Below, piece by piece: positions 1 to 7,867 of a DNA stretch of 17,539 nt (positions within the stretch are counted from its first letter, which is position 1; every line of letters starts with the position of its first letter). A model generated the notes under the pieces. The model was not told the origin of the DNA. It searched no databases and saw only the letters and a program-made list of their open reading frames with translations. The translations under genes and the position numbers were made by a program. Origin of the DNA: Candidatus Paceibacter sp. (GTDB taxonomy: Bacteria > Patescibacteriota > Minisyncoccia > UBA6257 > HR35). The stretch spans positions 1 through 17,539 of the forward strand of contig JAGDVT010000020.1 in the NCBI GenBank assembly GCA_023255765.1, given 5' to 3'.

Positions 1-110
1 ATTATTAGAGAGCGAGGTTTTATTATCTATAATATTTGCCTTAGATCATATTCCGAAACTCACAATTCAAAAAAATGCTCTCGTACATTCCATCACTGAA
101 GAGGTATATA

Positions 111-181
111 TGCGGGGTAGTGTAAGGGTAGCACACGAGGCTCTGGACCTCGTAGTCCTGGTTCGAATCCAGGCCCCGCAG
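111..181 (+). tRNA. tRNA-Gln (anticodon CTG)
   Basis: The cloverleaf folds completely. The acceptor stem TGCGGGG (111-117) pairs with CCCCGCA (174-180), the D stem is GTGT/GCAC, the anticodon stem is CGAGG/CCTCG, and the T arm is CCTGG-TTCGAAT-CCAGG. The anticodon loop is CTCTGGA, giving anticodon CTG, which reads CAG for glutamine. The unpaired discriminator is G at 181. CCA is not encoded, so it must be added after transcription. The U1-A72 pair is typical of bacterial glutamine tRNAs. The gene lies 79 bp upstream of the DHH-like gene on the same strand. Confidence 0.95.
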
Positions 182-259
182 CTATTAAAATTAATCTTAT
201 TCAACCTTCTTTTTAGCGAATAATACATAATTGAAAGGTCGTATTAAAAAATAACTACA

Positions 260-1258
260 ATGGAACAAATAGGTCCAAAGGAGCAGCCCATATCAACAGA
301 AGATCAAAGAAGGCTAGAAGAAATAGAAAAATTAGTTACTTTAATTGATCCTAAAAATCCAAATTTTGAAGGTATAAGCTTGGGTCTTGAAATTACTCTT
401 AAAACACCTGATGGTTTTACTAATATTGATCACCATGGCGAAAATTGCACTGATGAATCCCCATCTTGTATAGAACAAGTAATGGAAAAATCTTTAAAAG
501 AATTACCAGAAGGTAAAATGGCTACTGTTAGTCCTGATCTTGATTCTGTGGGTGCAATGGCTGTTATATTGTTAAAAAGAGAAGGTAAAAAAGTTGATGA
601 AAGGTTGGTTAAGGCTATAGGTTTATTAGATAGAAAAGGACCAGCTTATTTCTATGAAAAAGGCCAACAGGACTTAGGATTAGAAAATGACGAAGAATTT
701 GAAAAAATAAAAGAAATTTTAAAAGCTTGTAGATACAGATTAAATATAGAAAGGTTAAGGCTACCTGAAGCTGTTTTATTTATGATGAAAATATTATCTG
801 GAGATTATACTGAAGAAGAGATAAAAAAATATGCGCAAGAGTATGATAAAAAATTAGAAGAAGCGAAAAAGGAAAGCAAGGTAGAAGTAATAATAGACGG
901 TTTATTAGTATTTGTTGAAAGCAAACATCAAATGGCATTTGATATAGGATATGAAAAAGGTAAAATAGTAATAGCTTATAATCCAGAATTTGAATGGAAA
1001 GGTACTGGTACTATTACTCCTAAATATACTATAGCAAGACGAGATAGTAATGTAAGAGAAATAGATATGGAGGGTTTATTAGAGGAGTTAAATAAAATAG
1101 CCGAAGAAAAAGGCTTACAAGGTAGATGGGGAGGTAGAGAAAATATAATTGGTTCTCCTATTGGAGAAAATCCCTTACTTGACCCAGAAGAAGTCAAAGA
1201 TATTGTTAAAAAGTACATTAAAAGAGAAGTAAAAAAGGAAGAAGTAAAAAATGAATAA
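260..1258 (+). CDS. DHH-like phosphoesterase (putative)
   Basis: This 332-aa protein probably belongs to or derives from the DHH phosphoesterase superfamily, which hydrolyses phosphodiester or phosphoanhydride bonds using Mn/Mg bound by Asp and His. Visible motifs are IDHHGENC (residues 56-63), SPDLDSVGAMA (91-101), an LLDRKG segment (about 122-127) and a glycine-rich GRWGGRENIIGSP near residues 288-300 that resembles the GGH loop of DHHA1 domains. In RecJ, NrnA and related enzymes the D-x-D motif precedes the DHH motif; here the order is reversed, so this may be a divergent or permuted family. No signal peptide or membrane segment is seen, so it should be cytoplasmic. No SD precedes the ATG. 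It is the first gene of a plus-strand operon and overlaps the next gene by 8 bp. The substrate (nanoRNA, cyclic dinucleotide or pyrophosphate) cannot be told from the sequence. Confidence 0.6.
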   Translation: MEQIGPKEQPISTEDQRRLEEIEKLVTLIDPKNPNFEGISLGLEITLKTPDGFTNIDHHGENCTDESPSCIEQVMEKSLKELPEGKMATVSPDLDSVGAMAVILLKREGKKVDERLVKAIGLLDRKGPAYFYEKGQQDLGLENDEEFEKIKEILKACRYRLNIERLRLPEAVLFMMKILSGDYTEEEIKKYAQEYDKKLEEAKKESKVEVIIDGLLVFVESKHQMAFDIGYEKGKIVIAYNPEFEWKGTGTITPKYTIARRDSNVREIDMEGLLEELNKIAEEKGLQGRWGGRENIIGSPIGENPLLDPEEVKDIVKKYIKREVKKEEVKNE

Positions 1259-1844
1259 TCAAACAAATTTACGTTTCATTGAATACACATTAGTAGAAAT
1301 AAAGGAAAACCTAAATCCAATTTCAAATTTCTGGGAATTTAGAAAAGATATACTTTTACAAGCTCAAGGTTCATCTTTTATTATAAAAGAAAATGAGGAT
1401 ATTCATAAATTGATGTTTGCATTAGAAATATTGCATCCTGTATGTCCAGAAGCAGTTTTATTGACTAAAGAAAATTACAAAATTCTAATTTATGAGCATC
1501 AATTTGAAGATGTATTGAGAGATAGTGATATAATTACAGATTTCTTAAAACCTGATTATAAATTATCAGAGCCAGATTATTTTGAAAATGAATTTACTTT
1601 AGACTTAGAAAAAATTTGGCTTGAAATCTTGAACACAAACAAAAATTATATAGATAGTTTAAAGCAAGCATTATATAAAATTAAAGAACATTTCAAATAT
1701 GCTGAAATAACAACATTATATGGTAAAGCACCAGCATTTTTATTTTTGTATCTTCAACATGAACTTATAAATAAGGTTGGTGAATTGTGGTATCAAGAAG
1801 ATGAGACATCTAAAGCAATTAAAATTAGACCACTTTTAATATAA
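1251..1844 (+). CDS. hypothetical protein, 197 aa
   Basis: I do not recognise this protein. It is 197 residues long, rich in Glu, Lys, Leu and Ile, and without a signal peptide or clear membrane segment, so probably cytoplasmic and largely helical in its second half (from about residue 118). One short stretch, ILHPVCPEAVLL near residues 61-72, is more apolar. The start is the ATG inside the last codons of the preceding gene, with a purine-rich AAGGAAG about 8-15 bp upstream that could serve as a weak SD. Overlap with the DHH-like gene and an 11-base ATG-to-stop spacing to the helicase gene indicate one transcript and possibly a shared role in nucleic acid turnover, but that is inference from position only. 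Confidence 0.75.
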   Translation: MNNQTNLRFIEYTLVEIKENLNPISNFWEFRKDILLQAQGSSFIIKENEDIHKLMFALEILHPVCPEAVLLTKENYKILIYEHQFEDVLRDSDIITDFLKPDYKLSEPDYFENEFTLDLEKIWLEILNTNKNYIDSLKQALYKIKEHFKYAEITTLYGKAPAFLFLYLQHELINKVGELWYQEDETSKAIKIRPLLI

Positions 1845-1855
1845 ATTAATATAAA
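1836..1855 (+). repeat. tandem 10-bp repeat spanning stop and start codons
   Basis: TTAATATAAA occurs twice back to back. The first copy contains the TAA stop of the 197-aa gene. The second ends on the A of the helicase ATG. It leaves no room for an SD before the helicase start. It may have arisen by slippage, or it may hold an AT-rich promoter or initiation region; the sequence does not decide. Confidence 0.6.
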
Positions 1856-4800
1856 TGGCCGAAATAAATAGTCGAAAATTCAAATCACCTAAAACACCAG
1901 AAACAAATATATTTGAAGAGTTGCCTATTTTAAAGTACGAACAAGAAATTAAAGAAGCTATTAAAGAAAATGAAACTTTAATAATAATAGGAGAAACTGG
2001 ATCAGGGAAAACCACAAGATTACCTTTATTTATCTTAGAAACAATTAAAGAAGGTAAAATCGTAGTCACTCAGCCAAGAAGAGTAGCTGCTAGATCAGTA
2101 GCAGAATATACTGCAAAATTATATGGCTGCAATGTAGGTGAGGAAGTGGGATACATAGTTCGTTTTGATGATATGACAACAGAGGGTACAATAATTACTT
2201 TTATGACAGATGGTATTTTATTAAGAAAAATTCAACAGGATCCTTTGTTAAGTGAATATAGTGTTGTAATGATTGATGAAGCTCATGAAAGGTCAGTTAA
2301 TATAGATTTATGCTTAGGTGCCTTAAAGGTAATACAAGAAAAAAGAAAACAAGAAGGCCTACCCCCTCTTAAAATTATAATATCCTCAGCTACAATTGAA
2401 AAAGAGGTATTTGAAAAATTTTTACCGGGATGCAAAACATTAGAAATACCTGGAAGATTATATCCAGTGGATATTTATTATGAATCTACTAGCGATCCTG
2501 AATATACTATTAAAGCTGCAGAGAAAGCATTTGAGATTGTAAATAAAATTCTTAGCAATGAAGAAAAGCGAGGTAATATTTTAATTTTTATGCCAACTGT
2601 AGCAACTATAAAAGATACTATTAAATACATAAAACATCTTTTAATGAGATTAGAGAAAGATTTAGAGAAAGATTTAAGTAATGAAGTAGAAATTTTAGAA
2701 CTTTATGGCGATTTGCCTCTTGAAGAGCAGATAAAAATTTTTGAACCATCGGATAAGATAAGAATAATAGTTGCAACTAATATAGCTGAAACATCTATTA
2801 CTGTTCCAGGCGTTAAATATGTAATAGATTCAGGAAGGATAAATGATGTGAGATTTAATCCTAATAGAGGCGTGGAAGAAAGAAAGATTGTATTTCATTC
2901 AAAGGCCGGAGTAACACAAAGAGCAGGTAGAGCAGGTAGGTTAGCGCCAGGAAAATGTTTTAGGATATATACTGAAGAAGATTTTCAGAAAATGCCTGCT
3001 TCTACAGAGCCAGAAATTTTAAAAATTCCACTTACTCATGTAGCTTTATATATATTAAATTTGGGTTATGAAGATCCGTTAGAATTTCCCTTTATCACAC
3101 CTCCAGACAAGGCATCTCTTAGAAAGTCATTAGAAACCTTAGAACTTTTAGGAGCAGTTAAGAAAATAGATGAGGAGAAATGGCAAATTACAAAAATTGG
3201 TGAAGAAATGTTAGATTATCCTGTTGCTCCCGAATATGCAAAAATGTTAGTAGAAGCAAAAAAAATGGGGTGTGTAAACGCAGTAGCTACTGCAATAGCA
3301 TTTTTGGGGTTAAGATCTGTATTCATAATACCACCTGAGCAAAAAGAGCAGGCTTTAAAAGCTCACAGAGAGTTTAAAAAAATAGAGGGTAATGAAAATT
3401 CTGATTTTTTAGTGCTGATAGATATTTTTAATGAATGGGTAAACAATCATTACGATGAAAGATGGGCACGAAGTAAATTTTTAAATAGCAATGTTTTACA
3501 AGAAGCCAGTCAAATTAGAGAACAAATTTTAGAAATCTTAAGAGAAAAAGGGGTACATATAGAAGAATCCTTTGAAATTGAAAACTTTCTTAAAGCAATA
3601 GCTTCTGGTTTAATAGCTAATTTATTAGTATTGGAAAGTGATTATTATTCTCCAAAATATATAAAGTATGAATCTGTTTTCCAAGAAACTTCAGGTATTA
3701 GGATTGATCAAAGATCTACATTATCAGAAAATGAAAGATTTCCTACATTTATTGTTTGTTCTAAAATCCCGGAAGTAAAAACAACTCGAGGCCCCTTAAA
3801 AATTGCTGTTAATAATTCTGAAGTTAAGCCTGAATGGCTTATTGAATTTTTGCCAAACATGGTTGAAACTAAAATAAAGCCGATTATAGATATAAAAGAA
3901 AAAAAAATCTCAGAAGCTATAATTACTTATACGCTTAAATATAGAGATAAAAGCAGATTTCTTAAAGAAGATGAATTTAAATGGGAAGATTTAGATGAAG
4001 AGATGAAAAAATTAGCATATAGTGAATTAGCAGGAATGATTATGTTTAATCCTTCAAATATTTTTGAAAATGTAGATATCTTGATGCAGAATGGTATAAT
4101 TTTTAATTATACTCAACTAACAGAAAGATTACAAGAAATAAAAAAACTATTTCCTGATTTTGCAGAAGATATTATTATTCCTACGAGGTCTGAATTTTTA
4201 GATAAATTAACAAAATTTTTATATGAAAATGACATTACAGATTTATCTTTATTACAAGAGAAAATTATAAATGATGGGGAGAAAGCTGGTTTATCTATAT
4301 ATAGCTATATGCCAGAGGAACTACGAGAAATTATAAAAGACCATCCTACATCTATAATAATTGAGGGCTCACAAGGCCGCAGCAAAGAATTTAGTGTTTA
4401 TTATAAAAAAGATAGTACAGGAAAAATTAAAGGATACATAATTTTTTATACTTTTGAAAGAAATTTCTTTAAAGAAATTAGTTCTCCAGTTTATTTACCT
4501 TCTGGAAAAGAGTTAGGGTTTAGATTAGAAGCTAGATTATCTGAAATTCCTGAAGATTTAAAAAATGAAAATTATTTTAGAGAGAGGGGCGTTAATGTTG
4601 CTATCGATCAAACTGATTATTTTATTTTTTATTCTTGTGATGACTTTGAAAATTTTAAAAAATTTAGTGAAATAATGTTTAGGAAATTAGATATAGAGGA
4701 AGAAAGAAAAGAAAATGAAAAAAGAAAAAGAGAGCTTTTAGAAAAAGAATCTTCTAAAGAAGAAGATATTACTAAATTTATTGATACTTATCTTAGTCAG

Positions 4801-5820
4801 GGAATCCAACCAATAGAATATGCAAGAGATCCAGAAACTAATGAACCACTATTTTTATATCCAGGGTTAAGTAAAAGTACGTTTTATAGAAGAGAATCGT
4901 TGTATTTAAAATATTTTGAAAGCAGAGAAGAGGCTGAAAAATCTACAGAAGAGGCAGTAAAATCATCAGTTTATAGATCATTTTTTGAAAAATATATAGA
5001 TAGATATTTCCCAGAAAAAGGTTATCAACAATTTAAAGAGATTTTAGAAAAATTTAAAGAAATATTACCATACTGCCCTATTTGTCTTAATGAGCTTAAT
5101 TATGAATATAAATTGAAGTATTTAAGCTATAATGAAAGGAAAACAATAGAATTCGACCATTATGATTGTTATTTAAGAGGTATGGCTTCTTATTTCTTAA
5201 CAGAAGATAAAATGGATAATGAGATTAATGGTTATTATAGATTAGGAAGATTTAGGGATGAAAATGGTAATGAGATAGGTAGTTTTTTGTACAGAGAAAG
5301 AGGTGGTATTATTATCAAATTAAACTATCCTTACATAAAAGAGTGGTGGCTAGGTCCTAGAATACAAAAATTAATATTTGAAGATGAAGGGCTTTTAAGA
5401 ATAATTGAATATTTTATTGAAGATTCAGTAAGAGAAATTAAAGGTTATGAAAAATATAAAGAAAAACTAATACAAGAAAGTACACCTCTGCAAATAGACG
5501 AAATAGGAGTAGGAAAATTTACAATAGGAAGACATCCTAAAACAGGCGAAGATCAATATGAAATTAATAGAGAAGTAAACGGAGTAAGGATAAAATATAT
5601 TTTAGATTTTAGATCCGCTTATCCTCAAGATTTAGAAAAAACTTATATATTTGAAATTTCGAGAATCTTAGTAGATCAACCTAAATTTAAATTATTTTCA
5701 GTAATAATAAGGGGCATACGTGATGAAGAAATTGCTAGAATAGATAATGAAATCCAAAAGATAGCTGAAGAATTAGAACTTTATAGACAAATTAAAGCTA
5801 AATTAGAATCTGCAAACTGA
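1855..5820 (+). CDS. DEAH-box (HrpA-type) RNA helicase with long C-terminal extension
   Basis: This 1321-aa protein is an NTP-dependent superfamily 2 helicase of the DEAH/RHA group. Motif I is GETGSGKTT (46-54), motif II DEAH (141-144), motif III SAT (178-180), the TNIAETSITVPG stretch (about 308-319) is motif V, and motif VI is QRAGRAGR (355-362). A winged-helix/HA2-like region follows at about 400-560. The remaining residues, roughly 600-1321, match nothing I recognise. They hold a charged helical stretch (about 943-975) and a possible zinc site, CPIC at 1074-1077 with HYDC at 1102-1105. Bacterial HrpA is of similar length, but its C-terminal domain is not evident here. No SD precedes the ATG at 1855; instead a tandem 10-bp repeat ends at the A of the start codon. 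Likely role: remodelling of structured RNA or stalled ribosomes in the cytoplasm. Confidence 0.9.
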   Translation: MAEINSRKFKSPKTPETNIFEELPILKYEQEIKEAIKENETLIIIGETGSGKTTRLPLFILETIKEGKIVVTQPRRVAARSVAEYTAKLYGCNVGEEVGYIVRFDDMTTEGTIITFMTDGILLRKIQQDPLLSEYSVVMIDEAHERSVNIDLCLGALKVIQEKRKQEGLPPLKIIISSATIEKEVFEKFLPGCKTLEIPGRLYPVDIYYESTSDPEYTIKAAEKAFEIVNKILSNEEKRGNILIFMPTVATIKDTIKYIKHLLMRLEKDLEKDLSNEVEILELYGDLPLEEQIKIFEPSDKIRIIVATNIAETSITVPGVKYVIDSGRINDVRFNPNRGVEERKIVFHSKAGVTQRAGRAGRLAPGKCFRIYTEEDFQKMPASTEPEILKIPLTHVALYILNLGYEDPLEFPFITPPDKASLRKSLETLELLGAVKKIDEEKWQITKIGEEMLDYPVAPEYAKMLVEAKKMGCVNAVATAIAFLGLRSVFIIPPEQKEQALKAHREFKKIEGNENSDFLVLIDIFNEWVNNHYDERWARSKFLNSNVLQEASQIREQILEILREKGVHIEESFEIENFLKAIASGLIANLLVLESDYYSPKYIKYESVFQETSGIRIDQRSTLSENERFPTFIVCSKIPEVKTTRGPLKIAVNNSEVKPEWLIEFLPNMVETKIKPIIDIKEKKISEAIITYTLKYRDKSRFLKEDEFKWEDLDEEMKKLAYSELAGMIMFNPSNIFENVDILMQNGIIFNYTQLTERLQEIKKLFPDFAEDIIIPTRSEFLDKLTKFLYENDITDLSLLQEKIINDGEKAGLSIYSYMPEELREIIKDHPTSIIIEGSQGRSKEFSVYYKKDSTGKIKGYIIFYTFERNFFKEISSPVYLPSGKELGFRLEARLSEIPEDLKNENYFRERGVNVAIDQTDYFIFYSCDDFENFKKFSEIMFRKLDIEEERKENEKRKRELLEKESSKEEDITKFIDTYLSQGIQPIEYARDPETNEPLFLYPGLSKSTFYRRESLYLKYFESREEAEKSTEEAVKSSVYRSFFEKYIDRYFPEKGYQQFKEILEKFKEILPYCPICLNELNYEYKLKYLSYNERKTIEFDHYDCYLRGMASYFLTEDKMDNEINGYYRLGRFRDENGNEIGSFLYRERGGIIIKLNYPYIKEWWLGPRIQKLIFEDEGLLRIIEYFIEDSVREIKGYEKYKEKLIQESTPLQIDEIGVGKFTIGRHPKTGEDQYEINREVNGVRIKYILDFRSAYPQDLEKTYIFEISRILVDQPKFKLFSVIIRGIRDEEIARIDNEIQKIAEELELYRQIKAKLESAN

Positions 5821-6615
5821 TTATTTTACTATCAAGGTTCCATTTAAATCGGTGCGCCAGTATTTTTTATTTAAAAGTTTCAGTCTTTCTATCGTTTCTT
5901 TATGAGGATGACCGTATCTGTTTTTACCTACTTGTATTATAGAATAAATATTGCCTGTTAAACTTAAAAATGCTAAACTAGAAGAATATTTTGAACCATG
6001 ATGTGGTATTAATAGATAATCTGATTTTAAAAAGTTTCCATATTTTTCAATTAAATATTTTTCGACTTTTTGATCTATATCTCCTGTTAAAAGAAAAGTT
6101 TTGCTATTTTTATAAACTTTTAGAACAATTGAATTTTCGTTATCTGAGTTAAATTTACCTATTTCTGGATTTAATACAAAAATTTTTTCGTAAGTTGTTT
6201 CTATTCTATCTTTATCACCTAAAGTTATTATTGGAATTTTAAGGTTTTTTATTTTATTTAATAATTCTAAATAACTTGATTCCTCTGAAATATATGGTGA
6301 TATAATAACAAGTCTTACTTTAAATCTATCAAGAATACTAAATGTGCCTCCAAAATGGTCTTTATCCGCATGAGATATAATTACTAAATCTATTGTTTTA
6401 TCATAAAAAGGCAGAAATTTATTTAATTCAGAGATAATTTTAAAACCAAAAGGTCCGGTATCGTATAAAATTTGCAACTTGGGATTGTAAATTAAAACAC
6501 TACTTCCCTGCCCTACATTTAAAAATACTACTAAACTTTCTTTGCTGAATAAATCCAAAATAAACCAAAACAAAAAGAGATTAATCCAAACTAAAATTAA
6601 AATCAATTTTTTCAT
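5821..6615 (-). CDS. ComEC C-terminal metallo-beta-lactamase domain as a separate protein
   Basis: This 264-aa protein is the metallo-beta-lactamase part of ComEC/Rec2, encoded on its own. It begins with one hydrophobic segment (about 3-23), then NVGQGSS (33-39), the metal site HADKDH (82-87), NENSIVL (159-165), TGDID (177-181), HHGS (205-208) and RYGHPH near the C-terminus, all in the order typical of ComEC beta-lactamase domains. In full ComEC this domain lies outside the membrane and is thought to degrade the non-transported DNA strand. Its gene overlaps the ComEC channel gene upstream by 35 bp in a different frame, suggesting fission or frameshift of a once-fused gene, with the leading membrane segment retained as an anchor. 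It is last in its operon, and its TAA abuts the helicase stop on the other strand. Confidence 0.88.
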   Translation of the reverse strand: MKKLILILVWINLFLFWFILDLFSKESLVVFLNVGQGSSVLIYNPKLQILYDTGPFGFKIISELNKFLPFYDKTIDLVIISHADKDHFGGTFSILDRFKVRLVIISPYISEESSYLELLNKIKNLKIPIITLGDKDRIETTYEKIFVLNPEIGKFNSDNENSIVLKVYKNSKTFLLTGDIDQKVEKYLIEKYGNFLKSDYLLIPHHGSKYSSSLAFLSLTGNIYSIIQVGKNRYGHPHKETIERLKLLNKKYWRTDLNGTLIVK

Positions 6616-7867
6616 CTCTGTTAAATTTATAAATTAAATAAGATAAATAAATATAAAGAAGCAAAACTAAAATTAGAGGAATTGGTAAATAAATTTTAGG
6701 TAAATTAGAAAGTAAAGATAGAAAAAAAGCGAATATTTCAAAAGGAAAATTTATTATTTGATTAATTGGATAAAAATAAAATACAAATAGAGCGATAAAG
6801 CCTAAAATCATCAAAAAAGGAATAAGAGGAACTAATAACATATTATTTAAAAATGAAAATAGATTAAATTCACTAAATTTATACCAAAGCAGAGGCATAA
6901 CCATCAATTGCGCGGAAACAGTTTCTGATAAAATTTTGTTTTTTAAAAATTTACTTAAGCCATCACTTAAATATAATATTCCAATTGTTGCTAAAAATGA
7001 AAGCTGAAAGCCTAAATCTTTAATTAATGCATCGGGCGAAAATAATGTAATTAAAAAAGATGTAAAAATTAATATGTTTCTTGTAAGAGGAATTCTGCCT
7101 TCAATTTTTGAAAAAATTAATGCAATAGTCATAATAGCTGCTCTAATAACTGAAGATTGAAATCCAGTAAAAATTACAAACAAAATTATAAAAATTATAG
7201 AAAGAATATTAGTCGCAAATAAAGAAAAACCCAATAAACTAAATATATAAAATACAGCATTTATAATTATAGTTAAATTATATCCTGACATTGCAGTTAT
7301 ATGAAGTAAACCTGTATTTTTTAAATCATTTCTTAATTCTAAATTTTTTATTTCCTCGCCGTAAAGTATACCTGAAATTATTTCGCTGCTATTTATTGAA
7401 TAACTTTTTCTTATAACTTCGTTTATTTTATCTTTTAAGATAAAGATTGGTTCATAAAATGATTGTTTAACTTTTTTAATTTCTTTTAAAAATATCTTAT
7501 TTTCGTAGATTTCAAAATTAGCTTCAATTTTTGATTGTGGGTTTAAGTTTAAGTAATAGGGTGTATATAAAATATATTCTTTATTTTTGTAAATAGCTAG
7601 GTATCTATTATATTTTTCTGAAGGTGCAAGTTCTTTTTTGATTGTTATATAATTATCTTGCTTTTCGAGAAGATAAAAATAAAATTGCGTATAAAGAAAA
7701 CCAAATAAAAAAGAAATTATAAATAAAAATAAAAATTTGATTTTAGCTTTTTTATAAAGCAAATAAATTAAAATTATAAGTAGTAAAAATGTTATTTCTT
7801 TTAAAAAATTAAAAATAACCCCAAATATAAAAAATAGAAATATAAAAAATAGAAAATTAGCAATCAT
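6581..7867 (-). CDS. comEC: ComEC/Rec2 family DNA uptake channel, membrane portion
   Basis: This 428-aa polytopic membrane protein corresponds to the N-terminal and competence domains of ComEC. Two or three membrane helices (about 3-66) are followed by a mostly beta OB-like segment (about 70-135), the conserved LLHITAMSGYNL (187-198, equivalent to the HLLAISGLHV motif), a SSVIRA helix and a GFQLSFLATIGILYL helix, and a further hydrophobic stretch to the C-terminus. ComEC transports single-stranded DNA across the cytoplasmic membrane during natural transformation. It lacks its own beta-lactamase domain, which is in the overlapping downstream gene. The start forms TAATG with the stop of the upstream gene, so translation is probably coupled. 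Its place behind VirB2-like genes suggests a joint surface DNA-handling role, which is inference. Confidence 0.88.
   Translation of the reverse strand: MIANFLFFIFLFFIFGVIFNFLKEITFLLLIILIYLLYKKAKIKFLFLFIISFLFGFLYTQFYFYLLEKQDNYITIKKELAPSEKYNRYLAIYKNKEYILYTPYYLNLNPQSKIEANFEIYENKIFLKEIKKVKQSFYEPIFILKDKINEVIRKSYSINSSEIISGILYGEEIKNLELRNDLKNTGLLHITAMSGYNLTIIINAVFYIFSLLGFSLFATNILSIIFIILFVIFTGFQSSVIRAAIMTIALIFSKIEGRIPLTRNILIFTSFLITLFSPDALIKDLGFQLSFLATIGILYLSDGLSKFLKNKILSETVSAQLMVMPLLWYKFSEFNLFSFLNNMLLVPLIPFLMILGFIALFVFYFYPINQIINFPFEIFAFFLSLLSNLPKIYLPIPLILVLLLYIYLSYLIYKFNRDEKIDFNFSLD

Noticed and set aside
28..33. TATAAT upstream of tRNA-Gln
   Set aside because: It is 78 bp from the tRNA, and no acceptable -35 hexamer lies within the window at the right distance.
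976..1266. 96-aa frame on the minus strand
   Set aside because: It lies inside the DHH-like gene, is Ser/Phe-rich in the manner of an antisense shadow, and has no ribosome site or homology that I can see.
1836..2069. 77-aa frame on the minus strand
   Set aside because: It is antisense to the helicase motif I region, whose protein conservation fully explains the open frame.
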